Shown: one piece after another, positions 1-12,800 of the stretch | How positions within the stretch are numbered: position 1 is the first letter of the stretch | Layout of the letters: each line of letters opens with the position of its first letter | DNA from: Cephalothrix spiralis | Lineage: Eukaryota > Nemertea > Palaeonemertea > Archinemertea > Cephalotrichidae | Direction: 5' to 3' | Assembly: GCA_032353305.1 (NCBI GenBank) | Contig: JAUCNG010372260.1 | Coordinates: forward strand, 1-29,016 | DNA: 29,016 nt | The notes under the pieces: generated by a model | Seen by the model: the letters and a program-made list of their open reading frames with translations, nothing else | Database searches by the model: none | What the model was told of the DNA's origin: nothing | Position numbers and translations under genes: made by a program

Positions 1-223
1 GAAATCGCTATAAAGATCATTAAACTTAGCATAAAATGCATTTCTACGAAATTCTATATCAACACTATCATCAAGATTGGAATTAATCCGATAACCTAAA
101 TGAGTCATTTCTTTCCATTATGATCTCGCAATCGATGTATAAAAATAACTTTCTCCTCTTTGAAAAATTTAGTAAATGGACACCGTTTAAATCTAATTTA
201 TTAAATTGTTTGTTTCTCAACAG
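1..223 (+). other. 3' end of an upstream intron
   Basis: AT-rich non-coding sequence ending in a pyrimidine-rich tract and CAG at 221-223. The first recognised exon starts at 224 in phase 0. No signal peptide or start codon for the gene is present here, so the 5' exons lie outside the window. Confidence 0.75.
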
Positions 224-819
224 ACTGATGTCACTGGATCCTGCAAAACAAGCTACCGAATGACAAGTGATGGATGGAGAAGCTACACCATTGAGAAGAG
301 CAAGGATCTCCTCAGTTGTAACGACAGACACGGTTTCCGCTCTGCTCTTCAATCAACTCCATTTAGAGTCAACTCCGATATCCAATCTCTTCCCATCACC
401 AAGGGTGACCACATCTGTACCTACACCATGCATCCTAATGGACGTATTTTGAAGACTGAATGCAGAGAAAATCACATTTTTAGACCCTTCTCTAAGGGTA
501 GTAATGGTGCTGTTACTCGTGCTACTCATACTCTACAATTTGCAAGTGAAATGCCAGGAACCTCCGCCAGAAAGGGAAATACTCGCAGCAGTAACCTTCT
601 CTTCGAACACGACATCAAAGAGAAAGTATCCAAAGACATCCGTGCCATTACTCATATGCTCCAAGAAGTTTGTGGATCAACTGAAGTTCACCCAGAAACA
701 CCACGTCAATTTTCAAATCTTGTTTATAAGATGAGAGAACTCGATGCTGAATCACTTCGTCTGCTCCATACCCGAGTTTCAAATGACCAAGTATGCTCTG
801 GAAACCATCATCAAGCTAG
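224..819 (+). CDS. Exon 1 in window: end of N-terminal beta domain and start of helical domain
   Basis: Encodes window residues 1-198 and ends in phase 2. It opens with T-D-V-T-G-S-C, a conserved start of a later beta-barrel segment in apolipophorins and vitellogenins, and has paired cysteines typical of the N-sheet. Around 700-770 the text becomes helical (F-S-N-L-V-Y-K-M-R-E-L), the beginning of the superhelix that faces the lipid pocket. The donor is GTAGAT at 820. Its last two bases (AG) join the first base of exon 2 to give Arg, making the family-typical string A-R-K-Y-F-H-D-A. Confidence 0.88.
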
Positions 820-3800
820 GTAGATTTTTTTCCCTATTTAAGTGTATCTAACTCATATTGTCATAAAAATAACTATAGCAGGAATTCTACAAATTCCTGA
901 AAAATATAGGATTAAACCGGGCCCTAGAATATTGTAAACACGACTGTCAATCATTCTTAAAATTTACAAAGCATAACTAGTTGCCGAGTTTTTTATAACC
1001 TGCCCACCGTCATAATCCGAGATTTATTTTATCATTTTTCTATTGTTTAAATATCACGAGTCACATTTTGTTCCATTTAATTGTCGTTCTTTATCATATG
1101 TTAACAATGCGTTTTCATTAGAATGACAAGCATTATAAAGAACTCTTAAGACAAACCTAGATACGGTATACAAATGTATTTCTAAAGCATTTAATAAGTT
1201 CTGAACGTCATTTTTATGGTGTAAAATGTGACTATTTAAAAAACCCGGAGAATCACATTTCAAAATATATGAAAATTGTATGATTACTTTGATAAAAGTA
1301 ATAAGTCATTAACTAATGTAATATCTCTTTTTCTTACATAGAAAGTACTTTCATGACGCAGTCCCAATGGTTGGAACCCCAGCATCAGTAGCTTTAATCA
1401 GTGAACTTGTCAGTAGAAAACACATCAAGGATTCTGAGGCAGAAATGTGGATGTCATCCCTTGCTTTTATTGAGAAGCCAACTGAAGAAATGATTAGCAG
1501 CCTAACTGTAAGTATAGGAAATCTAAAAAATCATTAGTCATAAAGTATAGAAAAACTTAAAAGCGTATTTTTGCTGGAAATCGGTCAGATACACTAGTAT
1601 GTAGATGTTTTTTGACAGTTTCAGACTTGACTGTTTGCAATCAAGTCCCCCCCTCTAAATTCGAATTAAATAGGTGTTCTTTATTCTGCTATAAAAATTA
1701 GTAATTTTATATGACTTAGGCCTATATACAATATGAAATAACATTTATGGAAAAATATAATGCATTATTGCATTCATGCTGCTATCACAGATCTCCACGC
1801 GCGTATGTTAATTTGAAAAAAGGAACACAAATTATATTTCAAAATTGCCTATCGTTGATGGGGTTTTATCGACTGGTCCCTGGCCGCCAATGTATTGTTC
1901 TAGTTAGAAACTTGACACTGGTATAAAACTTAAATCAAGAAAATGCCAATGCCAATGCCAATGCATATTTACTTTGTACATTTATTTAATCTTATTTATC
2001 AAACTACATCGAGCTTTATATAATTTCTTTTTGCAGACATTGATCGGTAGCTCACAATCCAAGAGTGCTCTTTTACCTGTAACAGCCCTTGTCAACACTT
2101 TCTGCCAGGCAAATGAATGCAGTCAGAACCCAGTTGTTCATAGAATTGCAACAGCCCTAGAAGGCCGTCTTAATGGCATGTGTTCAGCCCGTACGAACCT
2201 CGAAAAAGAAAATATTATGCTGACTTTGAAAGCAATTGGTAATATGGGAGGCGTACCAAGCCTATCAAATATCCTTAACAAATGCTCTTCATCAGAACAC
2301 AGTGATAAAGAAATTAGAGTTGCAGCTATCGGAGCTTTCAGAAGAATGCCATGCTCAGCTGATGTAAGTTGATACTTTTATATCCATCCCCCACTATAAT
2401 AATACACAGTTCGAAGTAGTTACATGTTTTAGAAAATAAATTATAGCATTTTGCGACAAGCGGTGAACATTTCGAGGATAATGTTATGAAGCATGCCCCG
2501 GGAAAAGATACCAGAACAAACTGGCTCGGTTTTTTCAAGCTCTGGTGTATTCCCATTTTGCATTCCCGCGCATTTATGTTTTTTTACCCAAATTTTCATA
2601 AATGTAATTCGTCCAGAGATGTAGATCTTAAAAAATAGGGTTCCGTTGTCAAATTCTAGAAGTGAATGTTCTTACTCTCAGGTAATGCGGTAATATTTTC
2701 TAAAATTTTTTGGTATGGACCCGTGACTCTTGTAACAAAAATGATATTTATTCGACCCGGGGGTTGGGGTTTGAGCCAAACTTTTCCGTATAAATTTGAA
2801 TCAACATATTTCCGTCTTACTTTTCTAGCGATCCCAGATGCTCTCACTTTTCCGTGACACCAATCAAGACTCTGAGATTAGAATCAATGCTTACTTAGCA
2901 GTTATGCAATGTCCATCACGTGAAGTCTTGAACTCAGTCACTGAAATGTTGAACTCTGAACCAGTGAACCAGGTCGGATCATTTGTCTGGACCCATCTCA
3001 CGAACCTCAAGGAAACATCAGATGTCCACAAATTAAGAATTAAGCAAATTCTCCAAAGCGAAAAGCTTGCCAAGGAATTTGACCTCGACAAGAGAAAGTT
3101 TTCCAGAAATTACGAGGGATCATTCTTCCTTGAATCAGTTAACACTGGTGCTAAGGCTGATGCAAATGTAATCTTCTCATCTGACTCATACATCCCAAGA
3201 TCAGGAAACCTCAACCTAACCGTTGACCTCTTTGGCAAATCCGTCAATCTTTTGGAAGTTGGTGGTCGAGTTGAAGGTATGGAGAAGATGGTAGAAACCT
3301 TCTTTGGACCAAAGGGTTATTTTCAAGATAACTCTATCAATGAAAAGAGAAGCAAGAGATCAGCCAATAACCTTAATAGACTTCATGAACAGGTATATAT
3401 TTTCGTTATTTTATTGTTTCTTTTAAATCAAATGATTACTAAATATAGACGATCGATAAGTTTATTAATTAGAAACTGGAATCAAATTACTCTCAAAGGA
3501 ACTATATTTCTGTGTCATATAATCATATTGCGACTTAATTTTGAAATTATCATAACATTATCAATACGCCAAGAAAAAAATGGTCTTAAAATATTTTAAA
3601 TAACAAAAAAAATGTAATATTCCAGGATCCGGGGAAGTCCGTTAATTCATAATGGGATTTTCGGCCTTTTTAGGTCCGTTTGGAAAATCGTTGTAACTTC
3701 CTTCCTTGTTTTAAAACTGATTTGCGCCTTATTGTTTTAGTTGGAAGAGAAGAATATGTTCTTCCTAGTGAATACTCGCATGCATGCAAATAATTAATAA

Positions 3801-6800
3801 TTAGGTGATAAGTAATTTAGTTCCCTTTTTATTAGGATACACTATATCTTAATTCTTACATTATCTAATGATCTCTAATACATTTGAATTAAATGTTTGA
3901 AATTGACATTAATTATTTTAGTTCCAAAAAGCTGCGTCAGATCCAAAAGCCGCTATGTATTTCCGTGTATTTGGAAACGAATTGGGATATTATGACCTCA
4001 TGAAAATGGCTAAAGGCACATCCAATGTCAACATCCTCGAAGCTCTCCTCTTCTTGTCAAAAGACCATAACCTTGACTACAGCAAGAGCTTCATGTTCTT
4101 GGATACCACAATTACCATCCCAACTATTGTTGGTCTCCCACTGAAACTTGCCATCAATGGAACCGCCACTGTTAATCTTAAACTTTCCGGAAAATTTGAC
4201 GCCCGTCAACCACGAAATATCAATATTGCTGGAACCATAAAACCAAGGTAAGAATTGGATTAGAAATATTATTACACTGTAATCGGTTCAATTTATGTCA
4301 TCCTTCTCAAATCATTCCGAATTCCACGCTACCCCGTTGAATTAGTCCAGACTAATTCAACGGAGCAGTGTTGAATTAGATAGATGACGTCATTATTATT
4401 TCAGCAAGTACTCAGTTTATGACACATTGTAATTATGAGGGGGTCAATGCCTCTTATCGTAAACGGAAAATAGGAATTTTCTGAAAGAAATTTGCTATCG
4501 GAAACGGAAATTTTGGCTTTTTTGCTATCGGAAACATCGCGAAAATCACAATCGGAAACGGAAAACTCGAGAAAAGTTGGAATTTCGGTCTCGTTAAATT
4601 ACTCGTAATTATAAAACGAAATACATCACTAGTCACTACTCATACAGTAATACCAATTTTGTACTTGAAATACTTCTTTCGTTTATTTTGCAATATACCA
4701 TTTGATCTGGCGCTTCCTGTTGATTGACTAACCTAAGAACCGCCTCACCAGGTACTCTTATCATGCCGAGACGGATTCGAACCCAGGACCTTCAACTTGA
4801 GTCAAAATTAACGTATTGATATCAATATAGTTGCTTTTAATTTAAGCAAAATTCGTTAGACTCTAAAAACTCGAAATGCCATTATTTACTTCCGTTTTTC
4901 TGATGTTGTATTTATTAACATTTGTTACGTTATTTATCTTTTTAGTGGTGCTATCGTTATTGAGAGTGAAATGGGAATTGATGCCTCAGTTATTAAGACT
5001 GGACTTAAGATGGTATCCACCGTACACTCCAGTACAGAATTAGATGGACATATCAAGCTTCAAGACAGTCAAATCATGGATGTTAAGTTCAATATGCCAA
5101 GAGCTAAGCAAGAGTTCTTTACCTTCAGGTAAATATAAGGTGGCGTTTTTCAAATCAATCTCAACGGAGAACTTTGCGAGCTTTTTTTAAATATCAGGGA
5201 ATATTTCGTTGTTTATAATGTATTTGAATTACCGTATCTAAACACAAGTCAATTATCATTGTCAATAGCTATTCGGCAGTTGAAAAGCAAGAATATTTGA
5301 ATAGTCAAAATTCGAAATTTGTTATTATATTGTTATTGGACACCAACAAATTTGAAGATTTTGAAAAATATGCTTTTTTTAAAAATTATTTTTATTTTTC
5401 TTATAGCAACAAATTCTTCGTCATCCACCGTGGAATGCAAAGAGAACAAGTTATGACTACTCCATTGATTCAAAAGAAGTACTGTACTGGCAAGGAGGTT
5501 TCAGAGATTGTTGGCGTTCAAATCTGTGGAGAAATGAGCATTCCAAAATTCGGAACTGGACCAAGATTCCCACTCACTGGACCTACAAATATTGCATTGT
5601 CCTTATCGAAAACTGATACTCATTCAGCATACACATTCGAAGGCCGATTCCAAACGGAAAAGGTAAGGTATTCAAAATAATAAATAAAATAATATATTTT
5701 TGTGATCGCAGGTTCGACCCGCCATCCCGACCCTTTTTCGATCGGTACAAACCATTTTTTTGTGATCGTGTATGGATTACAATTATTTAATATTGTATAC
5801 ATTATTTTACGACTCTGATTATTTGATGAAATTAATAGTTACATGTATTATGTCGCTCCTCAATTGATTTTCTGTAATTGCCTTCAATCTTACATATTGT
5901 TCCCTTTAATGTTAAATCCAAATTGGTTAATTAATTAGTATAATTTTTAAAATCTATATTTGATATATATTTTCAGCATCGTGTAAACGGAAAGAATATC
6001 TTCAACAGAAAATTCAAAGTGGCTGTAAACACCCCTGGTTCAAGAGTTGACCGAAACATCGCTGTTGATCTTGATCTTAATCGTATGGAACAGAAGCTCT
6101 CTTTCGATTTAATATCACCATGGAAGAAGGCAAATGCTCAAGGTAATTTAATTTTAAGATCAGTAGATATTTTAACACTTAATGCCTGATGAAATCGGGC
6201 TGTTCTCCAGTATTTGCTATTCAATGTCGACAGATACCATTCTGAATCAAGTCATTATATATACATTTAAATCTTATGAATTTTAATTGACTTTCTAATG
6301 GCTATTTTTACACATTGATGATCCAAAAATAAAAATGCTCTGGCAACAAAACCAACAAAGAATGGTTGCAATTAATTTTCATCGTGTATGACTTTTTTTA
6401 AGTTGCGAATCGAAATACGGCGCTCCTTTAATATTTATCATGTTTTCTGCCCTACTGTAACTTAAATTTAAAATGTATGTGCCATGAAAGCCACAAATTA
6501 ATAAACGATAAATGCTTCTTTGCAGCTTCATTGGTCAATTTGCCTGAAATGAAGCAATTAACCGGTAAATTCATTATTGATGGCGAGGAAAAGGGAAGTA
6601 TCAATGCTGAATTCAAAACATCCAAGTCAGGAGAATTCACCACCTACGAACCTACACTTGTAATCAACTATGGAAGTCAATATCCAGTGACTGTCAATGC
6701 CAAACTTCACCATGACAAGAAGAACAAGGTAAGAATTTTATCGCATATTGCTCCCTATTGTCAACCGGAGCCTCTTTTATGAACCAATTCCGTTTTCCGA

Positions 6801-9800
6801 CTAAGTTGTATTCATGAAACTAGAACGCAATCAGTTGTTCCATAATGCCAGTCCTGAAAGGGGTTTCGGCGTTTTCCGGAAGGGTCCGGGAGTAGATTGC
6901 GCCCCTTTCTATACAAATCAATAATTGACCCAATGTAAACGGGAGTATGTGTTATTTCGATAGTTTCTAAATTTGGAATCGTCATTATTCCAAAAACACA
7001 TACTTTTATGAAAGCATACAAGAAATCGTGTTTATTTACGCAGGGTTTTAACTTTTCAAATGAATTTCCGTTTCAGTTGCAAGTTGACTTTAAAATGGAG
7101 AACCTTCTAAGTCAACCTGTCACCTTAAACATGGGAATTGAAAAAGACGCAAATAGAATTGCAAAATATTCAGCTTCAGCCAATATTCGATCACAATACT
7201 TGAGTACTAAGTTCAATGGATTCTTTGACAAAAAACAAGATGGATTCCGTGGACGTCTTAACCTCGATTACGGATTGAGTAGAAAACCAGCTCACAGCGT
7301 TGTCATGAGTTGCAAATTAAGAAACAAAGTATCATCTGGAGTCAGAAGAATCATTTATGATGCGTAAGTTTGATACTAAGATTAAATATCCCATATATAT
7401 TTCAATGATTAATATTTTGTTATTTGACTCACGTCAGAACATGTTTTTTATATAATTGTTGTAAATGAAAATTCGTTTTTTTACAGCGAAGTCCGTGCAA
7501 CCCAATTACCAGATTACAGCTTCAGCTCAAATGGAAATCTCCAATATTCAGAAGGCCAATCCGAAGCCAATATGGAAATCCGTTACGGAATTTCTCATGC
7601 TGATGACAGAATAATCAAGACAGGCATAGTTCTTAGTTATGGTCCTCAATCAGACACTTACAAAGTCAATGGAAACTTCAAATTCCAATTCCCAGAATAC
7701 GTAAGTACAGTTTTGATTCTTTTAAAAAGAGACGTTTCGCAATTTACGAATTTCAATTTTTGGGAGTATAAATAAACATTTACTGTTTTTTTAAACTTTA
7801 ACGCTGTTCAAAAAGTTTAATTGAGCAACATCAGTTTTTTTTGGTAAAAAAATAGGCCAAGAAAAAATCTTCTTATTAAGAGCCATCCTTAACTGATGAT
7901 TCTTTTGGCAATTTACACTTTACTGCATTCTTACAACGTAGAAAAATAGAAGAAATTTAGTTCCCCGGTATACGATACATTTATGAAAATGGCTGTCAAT
8001 GGTTATTTGTCTTTGTATTGATGTGTATTTGATATATTTTTAGATTGAAGAGGTACAAATGGTGCTATCCCATCAACACAGCATGAAGTCAATTTCATCA
8101 GCAGCCACTGCCACCTATGGTGGTAAAAATCAATATTCTGTTGAATTCTCCTTAAACGATCAGTCATCAAACTTACGCCGTTACGTCATGGACTCATCAT
8201 TGAAGTACCCAGGAAGAGAAATGCGTCTTTACAACGAATTATCTGAAGTGAGACAGGGTGAATTTCAACACAACATGATTGCTCAATGGCAGAGAGCAAA
8301 ACAAGTAAGGTCACTCTTAACTTTCAGACAAACAAGCGACAGATACTTGATTAACGGCGAAGTAAGAATCACTGGAATGCAGCCTGCATCTGTGAATATT
8401 GCATTCAAGCCTAGTCTTAATGACTTCGAATTGACCATGAAGAGTACAATGCAGAATAATGTATACAGTACAAGAGCTTCTCTTAAGAAAGACGGAGAAC
8501 ACATCACATTCAGTAGCAGTTTGAACATTCCACAGATCTCACCAGTTGGTTTGACTGGCTCAATCAAAATTAACCCAAATGACGCATCATTAAGAGCTGC
8601 TCTCAACTACCGTCGTCAAATGTACAGTGTTGCCTACAACCACAGATTCGACTACATAAATCAAAAACTAAGAAGCCGCGGTTCAATTGATGTTTCAATC
8701 CCTGACCGCAGAATTACTGCTGATGTTACCATGAATTACGTACAAGACGAGCTTACAGCTATGTTCAAGACCAAATGGGATGCTGATCGTGATGACACCA
8801 AGCTGGCCTCAATTGAAGTTAGTGGCAAGAAAACAATTGAAGATGGGGTAACAATCCGCACTTGGTCTTTCAGACCTCAGTTCATGGAAAAACATTTCAC
8901 AACCAGAGGAACATTGAAATACCAACCTAATTTCATTGCAGTTGATTACCAATGGGACTGCTGGAGAAACAGTCAACTCACTGTAAGCTACGAAGGTACA
9001 TTGGACTATGGTGTCAACAGTTTTGATTCCACCTCAAAGTTCGCCATGAAGACAAATCTTATGGAAGGTTTAGTCCATGGTGTCAGTGATCTTACTGCAC
9101 GAACAAATGTACATGTCAAGGACCAAAGAATCCGATTCTCAAGTGCTGTAAACGTGAATAATGAGAAGAACTTCAATACCGAATTCTCCTTGAAATACGA
9201 AGGCCTTACCAAAATCGAAGTCCACGGTGAAATAAAAACTCCATTCCATGGATATAAACTTATCCAAGGTGATGTTATTTCAACTATTGGTAACAGGCGA
9301 TTGAATGCTGAAGTTGCTGCCAATATTGATGGTGGAGCTTACAGAGTTAAACTTACAGGATCATTTGCCCGTGTAATTGAAGGAAGCCTCACAATTCAAA
9401 CTCCAATTCATAACTTTGAACAAATCAACCTTAATCTACGACATGAGTTGACCCAGAACGGCTACTCCGGCAAGACCGAGGCACAATGGCAATCAAAGAA
9501 AATTGTAGTTGATGTCGGTGGTGTATGGAACAGTATCCTCAACATGAATAGTCATCTAACAATCATCACACCATTCAGAGGCTATGAAAAACTTCACTTA
9601 GATCTCCAGAATATGTTCTCTGGTTTCAGCTATGACGCCGAGCTTCAAGTCATTGCCTTTTCCAACCACTTCAATGTAAAGGTCGGTGCAAAAAGAGAAG
9701 CCTACTCACCCAAGTATGACATCACAATCAAGGTACAGACCCCATTTGAACAAGCTCGTGCTCTCCATGCAAGAGGTGAACTTGATTTGGATGGTGAAAG

Positions 9801-12800
9801 ACCAACCGGAAAACTCAGCATCCAATGGAATCCCGATAAGCAGATTGTTGCCGAAGGAGCTATCCAGGTCACTGGACCAAAGAACTTTGAAACGACATTT
9901 AAGGTCACCACACCTTTTGAAAACTTCGAGGAAAATACATTCAGCATAATAAATAGAATTGATGACCTTAGCTTCCACTGTGAAGGCGACTTTGCTACTG
10001 CTGGTAAACAATTCCAAGCTCGTGTATCAGGCAGTGTGAAAGATGGATTCCATGCCGCAGTCGAACTCAGGACACCATTTGACTATGCCAGAGAAATCGT
10101 GACTGATTTGACATTCAAGTCATCAGACAAAAGTATTGACACTGAAATTTCATTCCAATGGAAACCAGATCAGAAGTTTTCGACTCAAATTGTTTTCAAA
10201 GTCTTGAACCCAAATGACTTCGAAACAACACTAGCAGTCATTACTCCATTCAAGAACTTTAAAGAACAAAGATACACTCTCCGTTTCAACTTTGATGGAC
10301 AGAGTCTATTAACTGAAGCTCATGTTGCTGGTTGGGATAAACGATTCCAAATCAAAGCATCCGGAAGCTTAGATAACGGTATTCATGGTAACTTCGAGCT
10401 TAGAACACCATTTTATCCAGTTGAGGAGATTGTCCTAAATTTCCATCATTCCGGACCAGTTAACGACTTCAAAACAAACTTTGATGTGCAATGGGCTGAA
10501 GGTGCAAAGATTACAGCTCAACTTGTTAGTACATGCACTGGAATAACTAACTGTGATGTATCCTTATCTTCAAAGACCCCATTTAAACCTGTAACTTCCA
10601 TCTTTGTAGCTGCATCATGCAAGAAAACAAATGGACACTTTGAATCAGCAGTTAAAGTCAATGTTGATGAATTCCATTTCCAAATTGGTAGCTCAGGTAC
10701 CCATGATGAACAAGGCATTCAAGCAAGTGGATCAATTAAATCAAGCATTGAAGAAATTACTCCATTGTTTGTAACCTTCAAAGGCAAAAGATTACCAGAA
10801 GAAACAATTGGTGAGGTACAAATAACATGGTCTGAAGACAAGACAATCTCAAGTCATTTGAACATCAGAAAAACAAGAAGTGACGAACAAGTTGTATACC
10901 TCTGCACTGCACAAACCTCCACCCCATTTGAAGTAATGCGCCAAGCTAAAACAACATTACAGTTGACCAAGTCAGTTAATCGAGTCGTCGTATCAGCCGA
11001 TACATTGTACAATGCATACCATATGCGTTACAATGGAGAAGTCCGTTTTGAGCCTACAAACTATGCTCTTACATCCACCTTAGTCACCCAACACCCATTA
11101 ATGAGAGAATTGAAAGTCTCAAGTAATGGACAATGGTCAAATGAGAGAATGATGATTAATGCTGATGCTTCACTCAATGGTGAAAAGAAATTCAACGTCA
11201 ACTTTAATGCCCATATGATAGATGCTCTGAATGTAGATACCCAATTGCAAGCTTCCGCTTTGAATTATCAAGCAATTGTTAATTACAAAGTCCAGTACGC
11301 CAACAGAAAGTTTTCATTGCAATCATCTGTCAATAGCCAAGGGTATGCCTTCTCAGTTGAAACTGACTTCTACTCAAGGCATGGTAAACACGTCCAAGGT
11401 AGTGTCAAGGTCACAACACCATTTGAAGGATATGAAAGATTGTACACATCTTTGAAAGCTGAAAACACTGATCATAAATGTGAGGCCACTTTGATCATTA
11501 ACAGCGGAAGATCAAAGATCTTATCGATCGCCTACAATCATGATCAATCCAAACAAGCAACACTTCATATTGAAACTGGTTTGCGTTTCTTGAACACCAT
11601 CCAAGCTTCCATTACACATTCATCAGAAACTAACGGCATCAAACACAGTAATAAAATTGCTGTCACCATTTATGATGATGTACTCTCCATGGAAACAGAT
11701 TTTGAAGTTGATAATCGAAAGATAGAAATCTCCAACAAGATCAATATTCCAATGACAGGATTTGAAGATATGGTTACTCGACTATCCCTCGTCAATGAAG
11801 CTGAGAAGTCGTTCACAGCATCCTTCGAAGGAAAAAGCATCAGTCGCAAGTCAGTAGCTGGTCGATTTGCCATGACCTTCCCTCAAAAGTTGGCTATTTC
11901 ATTTACTTCAACATGCCCATATTTTGAAGAAGCATCACTTGAATTGATTCATAAAGGATCTTTCCCAAGAATGGAATCAGTATTGAAAGGAACATATTCA
12001 ATGAAAGGTAGACAATTCCAAGCTGAAACTAAGCTGACATTCGCCTCAATTAAATCCTTTAGCATTGAAGCTTCATTACAAGGAGTACATCCTGACACAC
12101 TCACAACCAAATTCTCATACGAACTTAATGGAAAGAAAATCGTCATTGATATGAAAGTTTTGCGCGAGGAAGCCGGTTTTGTCCTTGAATTAGATGAGTC
12201 ACAATTTTACTCGTCAATCACATCAACCAACAACTATTTGGAAAAAGCATCAATCCGCTACTTTACAAAAGGATCATTCCCTCATGTGACCGTCAATGCC
12301 CAAGTATCAATCAGGTCTTTTGGTAAAGAAAGATTAGTACACACCATGTTGTTGATGAATGGTGCAAAATCCTTTAAAGTTGATTTGGCTGCCAAGAATA
12401 TAATCCAAGAAGCATTATCGGCTACTCTAGCTTATGGTATTGAACACAAGACATCATGGGATGTTCAAGCGGAGGTAAAGGCTGCTGAAAAACAACTTCT
12501 CAATGCTCGTGCTACAATGAACAGTGGAAAACTTGAACTAAGTTTCAACTTGATGTCAGGAACAATTGGATGGACACCGTCTGGCCTTAAATTGACCTCT
12601 TCATTACCTCAGATGAAAGAAGTCAGTGTTGATTTCAACCAAAGAGGCACATTCCCATTCACAACCTTAACATTGAAAGGTTCGTTGAAGCGCTACGAAA
12701 GTGATATTACCGCTGAAGCTTCATTTTCAATGAACGGAAAGGAGTCCATATCAGGAGAATTGAAAATCAATAACCTCATGGAGTCACCAATTGTTGCAAA

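Larger units (their letters stand above)
4248..4945 (+). other. Intron 5, with hairpin and SINE-like fragment
   Basis: A 698-base intron with GTAAGA donor and CTTTTTAG acceptor. It holds a perfect 14 bp hairpin (4334-4363), short degenerate repeats of an ATCGGAAACGGAAA-like unit at about 4455-4570, and an antisense tRNA-like B-box near 4773. This is the most repeat-rich intron upstream of exon 12. Confidence 0.8.

Noticed and set aside
776-819. A frameshift near 790, because another frame reads K-Y-A-L-E-T-I-I-K-L
   Set aside because: The original frame reaches a donor at 820 in phase 2 and joins exon 2 as A-R-K-Y-F-H-D-A, which matches the family. No frameshift is needed.
206-823. Independent gene starting with TTG at 206
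   Set aside because: The first 18 bases are the pyrimidine-rich end of an intron ending in CAG at 223, and the encoded text is the middle of the N-terminal apolipophorin domain.
1054-1263. - strand open frame inside intron 1
   Set aside because: It is short, AT-rich, without recognisable domains, and lies fully inside a well-supported intron.
4700-4840. Functional tRNA gene on the - strand
   Set aside because: Only the T-loop consensus is good. The T stem has just two clear pairs, and I see no acceptor stem or A-box.
7041-7076. Alternative acceptor CAG at 7043 for exon 10
   Set aside because: It would add 33 bases of intron-like text in frame. The acceptor at 7076 has a better pyrimidine tract and gives a family-like join, though minor use cannot be excluded.
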